Assembly: GCA_900540425.1 (NCBI GenBank)
Contig: UQFU01000002.1
Coordinates: 1 to 49,058, forward strand
DNA from: an uncultured Alphaproteobacteria bacterium
Lineage (GTDB): Bacteria; Pseudomonadota; Alphaproteobacteria; RF32; CAG-239
Length of the DNA stretch: 49,058 nt
Direction: 5' to 3'
How positions within the stretch are numbered: position 1 is the first letter of the stretch; each line of letters opens with the position of its first letter. The translations under genes and the position numbers were made by a program. Below, piece after piece: positions 1 through 9,166 of this stretch. The notes under the pieces were generated by a model. The model was not told where the DNA came from, made no database searches, and worked only from the letters and a program-made list of their open reading frames with translations.

Positions 1-2
1 AA

Positions 3-1220
3 TATGATTACGGGGTGTGTCGCGGCTCTGGGGGGAGCCGTGGCTGCTTCCAGAATCTTGCCGACAATGATTTTGGCTTCGGCAGGATGTTCGTCAAGCC
101 ATTCTTTGAGCTTGTCACCGATAACGCTTTCAACCACCGGACGGACTTCCGATGAAACCAGTTTGTCCTTGGTCTGGGACGAAAATTTCGGATCCGGCAC
201 CTTAACCGACAGAACGCAGGTCAGGCCTTCGCGCATATCATCGCCCGAAAGTGTAACTTTTTCTTTTTTGAGCAGTCCGTTTTCGGTAATGTAGTTGTTC
301 AGCGTCCGGGTCAAAGCGCCGCGGAAACCGGCCAAATGCGTTCCGCCGTCTTTCTGCGGAATGTTGTTGGTAAAACACAACATGCTCTCATTATAGGCGT
401 TGGTCCATTGCAAAGCGGCATCAACGCAGATGTCGTCTTTTTCGCCCGAAATGGAAATGACTTCCTCATGCAGCGGGGATTTGGATTTGTTGATGTGGTT
501 GACAAAGGCCTTAAGTCCGCCTTCGTAGTGCATGACCGCTTCCCGGGGTTCGCTGCCGCGGTTGTCAATCAGTTTCAGATAAACGCCGGAGTTCAAAAAC
601 GCCTTTTCGCGAATGGCGCGTTCCAAAGTATCAAAATTAAACTCGGTCATGGTAAAAGTTTCTTTAGAGGGCAGGAAGGTAACTTCGGTGCCATGCTTGC
701 CCGGGGCTTCGCCGACGACTTTCAAATGCTCGGTAACGTTGCCGTGTGAAAATGTCACCAGGTGTTCTTTGCCTTCGCGCCAAATGCGTAGTTTCAGCCA
801 TACCGACAAAGCGTTGACCACCGAAACGCCTACCCCGTGCAATCCGCCGGAAACTTTGTAGGAGTTGTTGTCAAACTTACCGCCCGAATGCAGCTGGGTC
901 ATAATGACTTCTGCCGCCGAAACGCCCTCTTCTTTGTGAATTCCGACCGGAATGCCGCGCCCGTTGTCGCGAATGGTCGCCGAACCGTCCGGATTCAAAA
1001 TCACTTCTGTCTTGTCGCAATAGCCGGCCAGAGCTTCGTCAATGGCATTGTCCAGAACTTCATAAATCATATGATGCAGGCCGGTGCCGTCGTCGGTGTC
1101 GCCGATATACATGCCCGGACGTTTGCGAACGGCATCCAACCCCTTCAAAACCTTGATTGAATCCGCGCCATATTCTTTTTCTTCTTTGAGGATTTCCTCA
1201 GCTGTCATTTCTGCACACAT
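3..1220 (-). CDS. gyrB: DNA gyrase subunit B, N-terminal part (runs off window start)
   Basis: ATPase subunit of DNA gyrase, which introduces negative supercoils. About 406 codons are visible. The GHKL ATPase motifs are present: the RKRPGMYIG strap, a DNAIDE segment, DNGRGIPV and the [14 protein letters not shown] lid, followed by the transducer domain up to a KILEAATA segment near the window edge. The ATG at 1218-1220 follows a weak AAGGA. The last 12 or so codons before base 1 do not continue into the arginine-rich REAARKAREL-type stretch usual in GyrB, although the frame stays open, so the very edge may be misassembled or diverged. The gene lies downstream of der but has its own promoter. 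GyrB rather than ParE is chosen from overall resemblance. Confidence 0.95.
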   Translation of the reverse strand, partial: MCAEMTAEEILKEEKEYGADSIKVLKGLDAVRKRPGMYIGDTDDGTGLHHMIYEVLDNAIDEALAGYCDKTEVILNPDGSATIRDNGRGIPVGIHKEEGVSAAEVIMTQLHSGGKFDNNSYKVSGGLHGVGVSVVNALSVWLKLRIWREGKEHLVTFSHGNVTEHLKVVGEAPGKHGTEVTFLPSKETFTMTEFNFDTLERAIREKAFLNSGVYLKLIDNRGSEPREAVMHYEGGLKAFVNHINKSKSPLHEEVISISGEKDDICVDAALQWTNAYNESMLCFTNNIPQKDGGTHLAGFRGALTRTLNNYITENGLLKKEKVTLSGDDMREGLTCVLSVKVPDPKFSSQTKDKLVSSEVRPVVESVIGDKLKEWLDEHPAEAKIIVGKILEAATAPPRAATHPVII

Positions 1221-1265
1221 ATTAACCTAATTTCCTTTGTTTTTAATATCAGATAAATTACCTGA

Positions 1266-1294
1266 AATATACAGCAATTTATCAGATTTACCAA
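1266..1294 (-). promoter_or_regulatory. sigma70-type promoter of gyrB
   Basis: On the minus strand a -35 TTGGTA (1289-1294) is separated by 17 bases from a -10 TATATT (1266-1271), about 45 bases upstream of the gyrB ATG. An 8-base inverted repeat (1252-1259 and 1276-1283, GATAAATT/AATTTATC) overlaps the -10, so a regulator could bind here. Confidence 0.55.
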
Positions 1295-1370
1295 GCAAAA
1301 ACTCCAATTTATCCCACACCCCGGCAGGGATGTGGAAGCATATTTTTCAGACGGAATAAAGCTTTTGCAA

Positions 1371-2726
1371 TTAGTCTTTTTCGGCGTACGGATTGCCAGT
1401 CTTGCGCACGGTCATCCGGATGGGAATCCCGCCCAAATCAAACGTCTCGCGCAGATTGTTGACCAGATAGCGCAAATATGAATCCGGCAGCCCTTCCGGG
1501 TTGCTTGAAAAAATATAAAATGAGGGCGGCCGCGATTTGGCCTGCGTAATGTAACGCAGCTTAATCCGCCGTTTGTTTTTGCCGAGCGGCGGCGGGTAAT
1601 TGTCAATCATATCCGCAAACCATTGATTCAGCGGTGCCGTCGGAATCCGGCTGTTCCAGCGGTCATAAACCTTGAATACCGCCCGCATCAGCTTGTCCAA
1701 CCCTTCGCCTTTAAGCGCCGAAATGGTAACGGTCGGCACCCCCTCAACCTGGGTTAAAGAAGTCTTGAGCTTATAATTAAGCTGTTCCAGCGCTTCTTTG
1801 CGGTTGGCAATGTCCCATTTGTTGACTGCAATAACCAGCGCCCGCCCTTCGTCAATAACCTGCCGGGCAATGGTTAAATCCTGTTTTTCAAGTACGGCGT
1901 CGGCATCAAGAACCAGAACCACTACCTGCGCCATAAAGGCAGCGTGCTTGGTGCTGGCAGCCGACATCTTTTCCAATGAGTCCGAAATTCGCGAGTGGCG
2001 GCGCAGCCCGGCGGTGTCAACCAAATTGATTAAGCGGCCGTTCCAGCTCCATTCCGAAGTAATGGCATCACGGGTAACCCCTGCTTCCGGACCGGTCAAC
2101 ATCCGCTCGTCCTTGAGCAGGGCATTGACCAAGGTCGATTTTCCGACATTCGGCCGGCCGACAATCGCCAGCTGCAGCGGGCGTTCGTTTTTTTCTCCGC
2201 TTTTGTCATCTTCCGCCGGCTGCTCCGCTTTTTTCTTGTCAAACGGCTTCAGCGCTTCGTAAAGGTCGTTGATTCCCAGCCCGTGCTCGGCCGAGAAAGG
2301 AATAGGCTGCCCCATGCCCAGCTTATATGCTTCGTGAATGCCGTCTTCCTGGGCTTTTCCTTCGCATTTGTTGGCCAATAGTACAACCGGCTTCCCTGAC
2401 TGGCGCAAAATGTCGGCAAAATGCTCGTCATAAGGTTGCAGCCCGCTTCGGGCATCAAACAAAAACAAGCAAACGTCAGCGTCCTCAATCGCCCGTTTGG
2501 TTTGTTCCCACATCCGGCGTTCCAGATTGTCTTCGTTGGAGTACTCGTATCCCGCCGTATCAATAATCCGCAAATCAAGATCACGAAGCTTGGCCAGAGC
2601 TTCCCGCCGGTCGCGGGTAACGCCCGGCTGATCGTGAACAATCGCTATTTTGCGTCCGGCCAGCCGGTTGAATAACGTCGACTTTCCGACATTCGGCCGT
2701 CCGATGATGGCAATTTTAAGACTCAT
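1371..2726 (-). CDS. der: ribosome biogenesis GTPase Der (EngA)
   Basis: Der is an essential GTPase with two tandem G domains that acts in assembly of the 50S ribosomal subunit. The predicted 451-residue protein starts MSLKIAIIGRPNVGKST, with the first P-loop at residues 9-17 and a second GRPNVGKST in the middle. DTAG switch motifs are seen in both G domains, NKxD specificity motifs follow, and a KH-like C-terminal domain ends the protein. The open frame extends 26 codons further upstream into bamB, but the family start is this ATG. It lies 19 bases after bamB in the order yfgM-like, bamB, der, an arrangement known from other Proteobacteria. Confidence 0.97.
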   Translation of the reverse strand: MSLKIAIIGRPNVGKSTLFNRLAGRKIAIVHDQPGVTRDRREALAKLRDLDLRIIDTAGYEYSNEDNLERRMWEQTKRAIEDADVCLFLFDARSGLQPYDEHFADILRQSGKPVVLLANKCEGKAQEDGIHEAYKLGMGQPIPFSAEHGLGINDLYEALKPFDKKKAEQPAEDDKSGEKNERPLQLAIVGRPNVGKSTLVNALLKDERMLTGPEAGVTRDAITSEWSWNGRLINLVDTAGLRRHSRISDSLEKMSAASTKHAAFMAQVVVLVLDADAVLEKQDLTIARQVIDEGRALVIAVNKWDIANRKEALEQLNYKLKTSLTQVEGVPTVTISALKGEGLDKLMRAVFKVYDRWNSRIPTAPLNQWFADMIDNYPPPLGKNKRRIKLRYITQAKSRPPSFYIFSSNPEGLPDSYLRYLVNNLRETFDLGGIPIRMTVRKTGNPYAEKD

Positions 2727-2745
2727 GGCGTTTCCTTTTGTTCTT

Positions 2746-4068
2746 TTATTTGTACGCCAGCAAATCGGCGTCGTTGGTGGTAAAGATAACCACGCCGTCC
2801 GCAATCACCGGCGACAGCCCGATTTCGTCGTCTACGTTAATAAAACCCAAGATTGCGCCGGTATAAGGCGAAATTGCAAAAACATGCCCGTCCGACAACG
2901 CGGCAATCAGACTGTTGTTGGCCAAAACCGGACCGATGGCCGACAAGCCGGCGTTGTGTTCGGGAACCGGAAGCTTTTTGTTCCAGACGACTTTCCCGGT
3001 GTCTTTTTGCAGGGCAATCAACTCAAAATTATCGCTCAGTACATACATAAACTTTCCGGCAATCCAGGGCTGATTGGAAGTTGAAATTTCCCTCTCCCAG
3101 ATTTTTTTGCCGGTTCGGAGATCAATCGCCATCAGCACGTCGCTGTGCCCAGCCGCAAAAACCTTGTCGCCGTCGATAATCGGATTGGCCTTAATAGCCG
3201 TAATGTTGGCCAGGGAGTTGGTTCTTTTGGGGCTGATAAGCATCTCTGACCACAAGGGAGTCCCGGTAGAAGCCTTGAAAGCGCGCAGCTCGCCGTTGTT
3301 GAATGCAGCAACGGCAACATCTTCTTCGCTGCTGTATGCCGGGCTGGCGCCGCCGACCAAAGTGGTGGCTTCCGCCGTGGTTTTATATTTCCAGATTTCT
3401 TTTCCGCTCAAGGCATCAAGGGCAATCAGCGTATTGTCAATGGTCTGAACCAGCAAACGGTTGTTTTCTGTTGTCGGAGCAATCCGGATCGGCATTTCGG
3501 TATCATAACGCCAGATTTCTTTGCCTGTTTTCATTTCCAGGGCGAACACGCCGCCAAAACCGGTAGTGGCAAACAGTCGCTGCCCGTTATAGGCAATGCC
3601 GGCCCCTTTCAGGGCAATTCCCTTGTCGTCCTTAATAACCGGCTTAAGGCGCTTATGCCAGATCTCCCGCCCGTCGTCCAAACGGCGCGCCGTTACAACC
3701 GCGTCGGCGTCAATCGCAAAAACCACCCGGTGTGCCACAACCGGCGCCGCAATCAGAAAATCGCGCTTGGAAGCGCCTTCTCCGAAATTGGCCGTCCAGT
3801 ATTCCTCAATTTGATTGCCGGATTTCAAATGCGACATCACATGCTTGGCGTTGCCGCCGCTTTGCGACCACCGGCTGTTCGGCTGCGGCTGCGGTAGCTT
3901 GATTTTAACGTAGCCGGGTGCATAGTCCGGTTTGATCTCCGTTTCGGAACTCAAAACCGAAATCCGCTCCCCTTCCGGCAAAATCTTTTCGGGGGTGAAT
4001 AATCCGCAAGAGGCTAGAGAAACAGCCATGGCGCTATATGCTAAGCTTCTGATTGTCCGGTTCAACAT
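2746..4068 (-). CDS. bamB: outer membrane assembly lipoprotein BamB (PQQ-like beta-propeller)
   Basis: BamB is the beta-propeller lipoprotein of the BAM complex, which inserts beta-barrel proteins into the outer membrane. The 440-residue product has a lipoprotein signal with lipobox LASC and acceptor Cys21. Repeated PQQ-type blades follow, recognisable by recurring GKEIW, GKVVW and GTPLW segments ending in a tryptophan motif. It is slightly longer than the enterobacterial protein. It sits 31 bases downstream of a yfgM-like gene and 19 bases upstream of der, probably as one operon. The start ATG has AGGA about 10 bases upstream. Confidence 0.92.
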   Translation of the reverse strand: MLNRTIRSLAYSAMAVSLASCGLFTPEKILPEGERISVLSSETEIKPDYAPGYVKIKLPQPQPNSRWSQSGGNAKHVMSHLKSGNQIEEYWTANFGEGASKRDFLIAAPVVAHRVVFAIDADAVVTARRLDDGREIWHKRLKPVIKDDKGIALKGAGIAYNGQRLFATTGFGGVFALEMKTGKEIWRYDTEMPIRIAPTTENNRLLVQTIDNTLIALDALSGKEIWKYKTTAEATTLVGGASPAYSSEEDVAVAAFNNGELRAFKASTGTPLWSEMLISPKRTNSLANITAIKANPIIDGDKVFAAGHSDVLMAIDLRTGKKIWEREISTSNQPWIAGKFMYVLSDNFELIALQKDTGKVVWNKKLPVPEHNAGLSAIGPVLANNSLIAALSDGHVFAISPYTGAILGFINVDDEIGLSPVIADGVVIFTTNDADLLAYK

Positions 4069-4099
4069 TCTTTTATTTTCCTAACTTGTGGTTGCCTGA

Positions 4100-4786
4100 T
4101 TATTTAATCTCTTCGTCAAGGATTAACAACATATCCTGTGCCCGCGATTTAAGCTCGTCGGGAGCATTGGGATTTTCTGCCGCCCGGGCATAAAGCTCTT
4201 TGGCTTGTTCAAAATTTTTGGCATAAATGGCGGACATTGCCAGCATTTCCTGGGCAATGGCAGTCCAGTTGCCGTTTTCGTCAATCAGGGGCTTGAGCAG
4301 TTTTTCAATGTCCTGATAGGAAGAATTGTCCAGCTTGTAAGAGGCCAGCTTTATTACGGCAACGTCATGCAAAGATTTGTTAATGTCTTTTTGAACCGTG
4401 AAATCCTGCAAAACGGCGGCCGCTTCATCTTCTTTTTCCTGCTCGGCCAGAATATTGGCGCGTTGCAGCTGGGAAAGCTGCCCGTAAATGCTGCTTCCTG
4501 CTTTTTTTTCAAGGTCTTTAAGAATTCGCAGGCTGTCTTCATATTTTCCCTGCCCCTGCAAAGCAACCGCTACTGCGTAAACGTCGGAAATGTTCTGGTG
4601 CTTTTTGTCGTGCCAGTTTTTAAATGTCTCAAAGCTGACCGCCGCCGTCAGGACCGCCACGATGAAAGCGATAATATACAGCCCGTAATTATTCCAGATG
4701 TTGCGGATCTTTTCGTTTTTGAGTTCCTCGTTCACTTCCTGAATAAAGGCGTCTTCTTTGTTTTGCTGGCCGATATTTTTTCTCAT
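4100..4786 (-). CDS. YfgM-like membrane-anchored TPR protein
   Basis: A 228-residue protein with a charged cytoplasmic N-terminus, one transmembrane segment at about residues 34-52 (YGLYIIAFIVAVLTAAV), and a periplasmic helical region with TPR-like repeats, including the AKELYARAAENPNAPDELKSRAQ segment. This matches the YfgM family, which in Enterobacteria associates with the SecYEG translocon and periplasmic chaperones. The placement directly upstream of bamB and der supports this. Translation starts at the ATG at 4784-4786. The name is by architecture and context; sequence identity could not be measured. Confidence 0.8.
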   Translation of the reverse strand: MRKNIGQQNKEDAFIQEVNEELKNEKIRNIWNNYGLYIIAFIVAVLTAAVSFETFKNWHDKKHQNISDVYAVAVALQGQGKYEDSLRILKDLEKKAGSSIYGQLSQLQRANILAEQEKEDEAAAVLQDFTVQKDINKSLHDVAVIKLASYKLDNSSYQDIEKLLKPLIDENGNWTAIAQEMLAMSAIYAKNFEQAKELYARAAENPNAPDELKSRAQDMLLILDEEIK

Positions 4787-4876
4787 TGCACCATTCTCCG
4801 TATTTTTATGTAATTATATTGCTTATATCCGAAAACCTCAATTAAGCCAAGACTTAAATTTAATGATTACCAACTT

Positions 4877-6013
4877 TTATTTGCTGAATTCATAAAGCAG
4901 AAAGTTTTTAAGCCAGCGCAAATCCTCAATCGGCAGCTTTTTTCCGAAAATAATTGTTTTGGCGCCGGAAATTATCGCCACATAGTGCCTTCCGGTTGCC
5001 GGATTGACGGCAACGTCGACCGCCTCAATGTCGGTCTTGGCAATTTCGTCTTTTTTGCGGGAATAGTTCATAAATTTGTGAACGTTGACAATCTTGTATT
5101 TTTTGATGACCAGTTTTTCGCGCCGGAACAACATTGCTAAGGCCGCCGCAATCAGCAGCGCGCCGGCGGCATAAACGCTGTTCAGCCCGGTTCCGCCGGT
5201 TTCCCAGCTGCGGGTGGCGGCAAATTCGGCTCCGGCCAGCGCTGCGCCGGCCGTCAGGAAGAACAGGGCCATCAGACTGTAGGCGTCCCACAAACGGTTG
5301 CGGATTTTAATAATGGTTTTTCGGTCTTTGTTTTTGACGATTAGTGAACCCGGTACCGGAGCCTTGGGGTCGAACTTTTCTTTAATGTTCCATTTTTCGG
5401 CCATTTCCCTGACCGATTTTCCCAAGTCGTCGATCTCCCGGATAACCAGGCCTTCGTCGGTTTCGACCATTGCCGGCAGATTAAGGGTGCGGGCATAATA
5501 TTCCCACTTCTGGCGGACATTGCGGTCGTTTGTCGAAATATAAAGGGGAATGATTTTTTTAGGGTTTTTGTGATACAGTTCAACAATATAGCGGTTGCGG
5601 TTTAAGAAACCGAACATAAAAAACTCGATTCTGAAACGAACCCCTTCGTATTTTTTGAGGGCTTCCTTGTAAGAAAATTTTTTTCCCCGGCCGGCCCGAT
5701 AAACGACGGTAATGTTTTTGCCGTCAAAATAAATTTTGCGATAACGAAAATAAGAAGCGGCCAGGCTGCCGATAATGCCGGCACCGATGAGCGTCAGAAC
5801 AAGGTCAAAGAGACTGATGTTCAAAAGGGTTTCGTCTGCCGGAATATCCGCACCGTATAACAGGTCATAAACGCCCAACGCCGCAAACCCCAGTCCCAGC
5901 AACAGTCCGGGAAACAAGATTTTAAGGGGGATTCGGTCCAGGCATTTGGAAGGCAGGCGGTTGACCGGGAGTTCAAACCGGTGGCTAAAGTGATTCGGAT
6001 ATTCTTCTCTCAT
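4877..6013 (-). CDS. membrane protein of unknown function with two tandem 2TM plus beta-domain modules
   Basis: I do not recognise a named family. The protein (378 residues from the ATG at 6011-6013) appears built from two similar halves. Each half has a pair of hydrophobic helices followed by a soluble, beta-rich domain with lysine-rich strands: a KIYFDGKNITVVYR segment in the first and a KLVIKKYKIVNVHKF segment in the second. This resembles bacterial PH-like domain membrane proteins, a structural guess. An in-frame ATG at 6032-6034 would add seven residues; the inner ATG was chosen because AAGGA lies 10 bases upstream. The gene stands alone, divergent from the diguanylate cyclase gene. Confidence 0.7.
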   Translation of the reverse strand: MREEYPNHFSHRFELPVNRLPSKCLDRIPLKILFPGLLLGLGFAALGVYDLLYGADIPADETLLNISLFDLVLTLIGAGIIGSLAASYFRYRKIYFDGKNITVVYRAGRGKKFSYKEALKKYEGVRFRIEFFMFGFLNRNRYIVELYHKNPKKIIPLYISTNDRNVRQKWEYYARTLNLPAMVETDEGLVIREIDDLGKSVREMAEKWNIKEKFDPKAPVPGSLIVKNKDRKTIIKIRNRLWDAYSLMALFFLTAGAALAGAEFAATRSWETGGTGLNSVYAAGALLIAAALAMLFRREKLVIKKYKIVNVHKFMNYSRKKDEIAKTDIEAVDVAVNPATGRHYVAIISGAKTIIFGKKLPIEDLRWLKNFLLYEFSK

Positions 6014-6216
6014 TTTTTGTAAATCCTTTTGCATCTACTCTGTTCTTCCGTCTTCGTCCTTAATACTATAATATTTTTTTCAAAGAATCACCAATTTTTT
6101 ATAAAATTAAATAAATTTAGGTAATTTTAACATTATTGCGTATAATGAAATAAATAATTCTTGCAAGCTGCAATCATTAATATATGATTCGTAAAAAAAT
6201 TTAGAAGGGTTCTGGT

Positions 6217-7977
6217 ATGGGAAGTTTTGCTATATTTAATAACGGCGCTTACATGATAATCAGTCTGATCGCCTTGTTGATTCTGTTCCTCTCCTGCTTT
6301 TTTACGGAAAAAGGCAGCCGGATTAAATTGGGCATTTGGCTGCTGTTTTTTGCAATGGTTGTCGATTTTGCTGCCGGCTGGATCGAAGCCGAGGCGGCCA
6401 TTATGTACAGTATCGGCAGCGCTTATTATACCTACATGCTTTATGCCGAGTTGTCCCTGTTTTTGGGTGAAATGCTGCTCTTGGCGGTTGCCGCGTCGCT
6501 TATTCTGCTCAATAAGATTCCCAGCCTGATGATGATTGGCGGAGCTGCCGGCTTTGCGGTCGTGTGTATTGTGTATTTTTTGTTTATCTCGCAGAACGGC
6601 AATGCCGTCTTCCAAATGCGCTATATTTTCCCGATGGTCGGTTTTGCCTATTTTGCCGCCAGCCTCTGGGCTAAGTTCAATCAGCGTTTTTCCAGCGGCT
6701 ATATTTTTGCCGCGGTAGTTGCCAGCCTTTCGGCATCTTTCCTGTTCCTGCGGCTGATTCGCCTGCCCTGGGTTACGGATGATGCTCATATTTGGTTTGT
6801 CCCGGCATTGGTTAACATTCTGTTCGCCCTTTCTTTTATCATTATCCGGATTAATTTCCTGAGCTTCAAATTGTCCGAAGCCAAAGTTGAAATAGAAAAA
6901 AACAACCGGCGCCTTCAGGAAATTGTCAAGTCTTCGCCTTTCCCGATTATCATTTCCAAATTGAGCGATGACAAAATCATTATGGCCAATAACAATGCGG
7001 TCAAATTGTTCGGGATTCTTCGGCGGGAAGCCGAACGCTACCGGCTGCGCGATTTCTTTGTCGATGTTGAAAATCGCCGTCTGCTGACCGAACGTTTGGA
7101 ACGGGAGCGTGAGGTTCAGGATTTTGAAATTCTGGTCAAAACCCCGACCGGGGATACGCCTTTCTGGCTTCTGGCCTCCGCCAATATTATCGATTACAAC
7201 AATGATGTGGCGTTGTACGCGGCCTTTCAGGATATCACCAGCCGCAAAAATCGCGAAATGCTGCTGAAAAACCAGGCAATCCGCGATCCGCTGACCTCGC
7301 TGTACAACCGCCGTTATTTTGAAGAAGAGGTCTTTAACCGGATTCTCTGTGCCAAAACCGCCCGCGAAGACTACAGCGTTTTGATGATTGACGCCGACCA
7401 CTTCAAACGCGTTAACGATACTTACGGCCATAAAGTTGGGGATAAGGTCTTGATAGAACTGGCTGCTACTGCCGAAAAGGCGCTGCGCGAAAACGACATT
7501 GTCGCCCGTTACGGCGGTGAGGAATTTGTCATTTATCTGGACAAGGTCAATGCCGACAAGGCCAAAATTGTCGCCGAACGCCTGCGCGAAAGTATGGCCG
7601 CCATCGTGGTCTACAGCGACGAAGGCGAAGAAGTCCGCTTTACGGTCAGTATCGGCCTTTCTTCTTCGGAAGTTTCCGACAATGTCGAAACGCTGATTAA
7701 AACCGCCGACGAAGCCTTGTACCGTGCCAAACAAACCGGGCGTAACCGGGTTGAGATTTTCCGTCAGTCCGATTTGCAGCATTTTAATGACATTAGTGCC
7801 GCAGAACGCAAAACCGAAACTCTGAACCATCATCCGATTTTTGACAAGGAAGACAGTCAGGAAATTTCATTGCTGGACGGGATTCCTTCCAACCAGATTC
7901 AGGAAAATGACGTTCAAATAGAAGAAAATGCCGCCAACATGGCTTTGCCCGGCGTTGACGACGACGATTTGCGGTAG
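6217..7977 (+). CDS. membrane diguanylate cyclase (multi-TM sensor, PAS, GGDEF)
   Basis: Synthesises cyclic di-GMP from two GTP, a second messenger controlling surface attachment and motility. The 586-residue protein has six to eight hydrophobic helices over about residues 10-215, a short coiled linker, a PAS-like domain at roughly 230-350 and a GGDEF domain at about 360-530. The active-site signature is GGEEF (residues 433-437), a functional variant. An RxxD product-inhibition site (R424 to D427, REND) lies at the canonical five-residue distance upstream. A 50-residue acidic tail of unknown role follows the catalytic domain. AGAAGGG lies upstream of the ATG. No EAL phosphodiesterase is visible in the window. 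Confidence 0.93.
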   Translation: MGSFAIFNNGAYMIISLIALLILFLSCFFTEKGSRIKLGIWLLFFAMVVDFAAGWIEAEAAIMYSIGSAYYTYMLYAELSLFLGEMLLLAVAASLILLNKIPSLMMIGGAAGFAVVCIVYFLFISQNGNAVFQMRYIFPMVGFAYFAASLWAKFNQRFSSGYIFAAVVASLSASFLFLRLIRLPWVTDDAHIWFVPALVNILFALSFIIIRINFLSFKLSEAKVEIEKNNRRLQEIVKSSPFPIIISKLSDDKIIMANNNAVKLFGILRREAERYRLRDFFVDVENRRLLTERLEREREVQDFEILVKTPTGDTPFWLLASANIIDYNNDVALYAAFQDITSRKNREMLLKNQAIRDPLTSLYNRRYFEEEVFNRILCAKTAREDYSVLMIDADHFKRVNDTYGHKVGDKVLIELAATAEKALRENDIVARYGGEEFVIYLDKVNADKAKIVAERLRESMAAIVVYSDEGEEVRFTVSIGLSSSEVSDNVETLIKTADEALYRAKQTGRNRVEIFRQSDLQHFNDISAAERKTETLNHHPIFDKEDSQEISLLDGIPSNQIQENDVQIEENAANMALPGVDDDDLR

Positions 7978-7984
7978 GCGTAAA

Positions 7985-9136
7985 ATGGCTTGTCCTTGGG
8001 AAGACGTTTGCGGCGGTTGTACCTTTCGCTCATATTCGGAAGCGGATTACCGGGAACATAAACAGCGGGAACTGCGGCGAATTTTAGAAACGCTGCCGGT
8101 TGGCCGCCTGAATTTCGGGCCTCCGGTTTTTGTCGGCGACGGTGTCCGTCGGCGGGCAACCTTTGCCTTTTCGGTTCGTCGGGGAGACTTGGTTTTGGGG
8201 TTTAACCGCCGCCGCAGCGAAGAGCTTGTCGACTTGGCGTCTTGTCCGCTGCTGGTGCCGGAGATTAATGCCGCCCTTCCCGAAATCCGCCGCCTGATAG
8301 CCGAATTATGCAAAATTCCGCAGCTGCTTCCCAAAAATTCCAAAAAACATAAAAAAAATCTGCCGGTCCGGATAGGGCAGGGCGATGTTGCCGTCTGTGC
8401 TGCGGATAACGGTTTGGATTTGGTTTTGGAGTTTGATGCCGAATTGGGGTTGGAGCATAAAATGGCTGTCTTTGAATGGAGCGAAAACAACAGTTCGGTT
8501 ATCCGCATCTCTCACCGCCGTAAGGCTTTTGGAGCTGTGGAACCGTTAATCGAAAAAGCCAAACCCCAAATTGCCGTTGGCGGCAGTTGCGTGTATATCC
8601 CGGCCGGAACCTTTTTGCAGGCATCCTCTGCCGGCGAACGGGCCTTAACCGGTCTGGTTCTGCAATATCTGGGCGGCACGCGCGGAAAAATTGCCGATTT
8701 GTTTTGCGGCGTCGGAACCTTTTCATATCCGCTGGCCGCCTTAAAAGGCAATAAAATTTTGGCGGTGGATTCGTCCCGGGAGCTTCTGGAAGGTTTCCGC
8801 AATTCGATTAACCGGAATATGCTTGCCAATATTGAAATTTGGGAGCGTAACCTGTTCAAATATCCTTTGGCAGGCAAAGAGCTTTCCGGATTCGATGTTC
8901 TCGTTTTTGATCCGCCGCGCGCCGGTGCCGCGGCGCAGATGGAAGCTGTTGCCGCTTTGCCGCCGGCTGGCCGGCCGCAGAAAATCATTGCCGTTTCCTG
9001 CAACCCGCACAGTTTTGTCAAAGATGCCGGAATTCTGTTGGCATGCGGCTATGAACTGCGGGAAACAACTCTGGTTGACCAGTTTGCCTATTCTAATCAC
9101 AGCGAACTCGTTGCCTTATTTACTTTAAATTCTTAG
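7985..9136 (+). CDS. 23S rRNA/tRNA uracil-5-methyltransferase family (TrmA/RlmC/RlmD type)
   Basis: SAM-dependent RNA m5U methyltransferase of 383 residues. It starts MACPWEDVCGGC, giving the Cys pattern typical of the [4Fe-4S]-binding members, with another Cys (ASCPLL) later. The SAM site is around DLFCGVGTFSYPLA, then FDPPRAGA, and the catalytic Cys lies in VSCNPHSF. The usual N-terminal TRAM domain seems absent because the iron-sulfur motif begins immediately. Which uridine is modified cannot be decided from sequence alone. The ATG lies 7 bases after the diguanylate cyclase stop, so the two are probably co-transcribed. A longer in-frame start inside the upstream gene was rejected. Confidence 0.88.
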   Translation: MACPWEDVCGGCTFRSYSEADYREHKQRELRRILETLPVGRLNFGPPVFVGDGVRRRATFAFSVRRGDLVLGFNRRRSEELVDLASCPLLVPEINAALPEIRRLIAELCKIPQLLPKNSKKHKKNLPVRIGQGDVAVCAADNGLDLVLEFDAELGLEHKMAVFEWSENNSSVIRISHRRKAFGAVEPLIEKAKPQIAVGGSCVYIPAGTFLQASSAGERALTGLVLQYLGGTRGKIADLFCGVGTFSYPLAALKGNKILAVDSSRELLEGFRNSINRNMLANIEIWERNLFKYPLAGKELSGFDVLVFDPPRAGAAAQMEAVAALPPAGRPQKIIAVSCNPHSFVKDAGILLACGYELRETTLVDQFAYSNHSELVALFTLNS

Positions 9137-9166
9137 CCGTTTATTATATCATACAAAGGATATTTG

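Noticed and set aside
1..36. Intein insertion in gyrB
   Set aside because: Known GyrB inteins lie further downstream, and no Cys or Ser splice junction or intein motif is visible at the break.
1312..1340. GC-rich imperfect hairpin after der
   Set aside because: It is imperfect and not followed by a T-run on the minus strand, so it was not called as a terminator.
6133..7833. A 566-codon open frame on the minus strand opposite the diguanylate cyclase gene
   Set aside because: It mirrors the plus-strand gene in a fixed codon-phase relation, has a composition rich in Asn, Gln and Phe, no recognisable domain, and the plus strand encodes clear PAS and GGDEF motifs.
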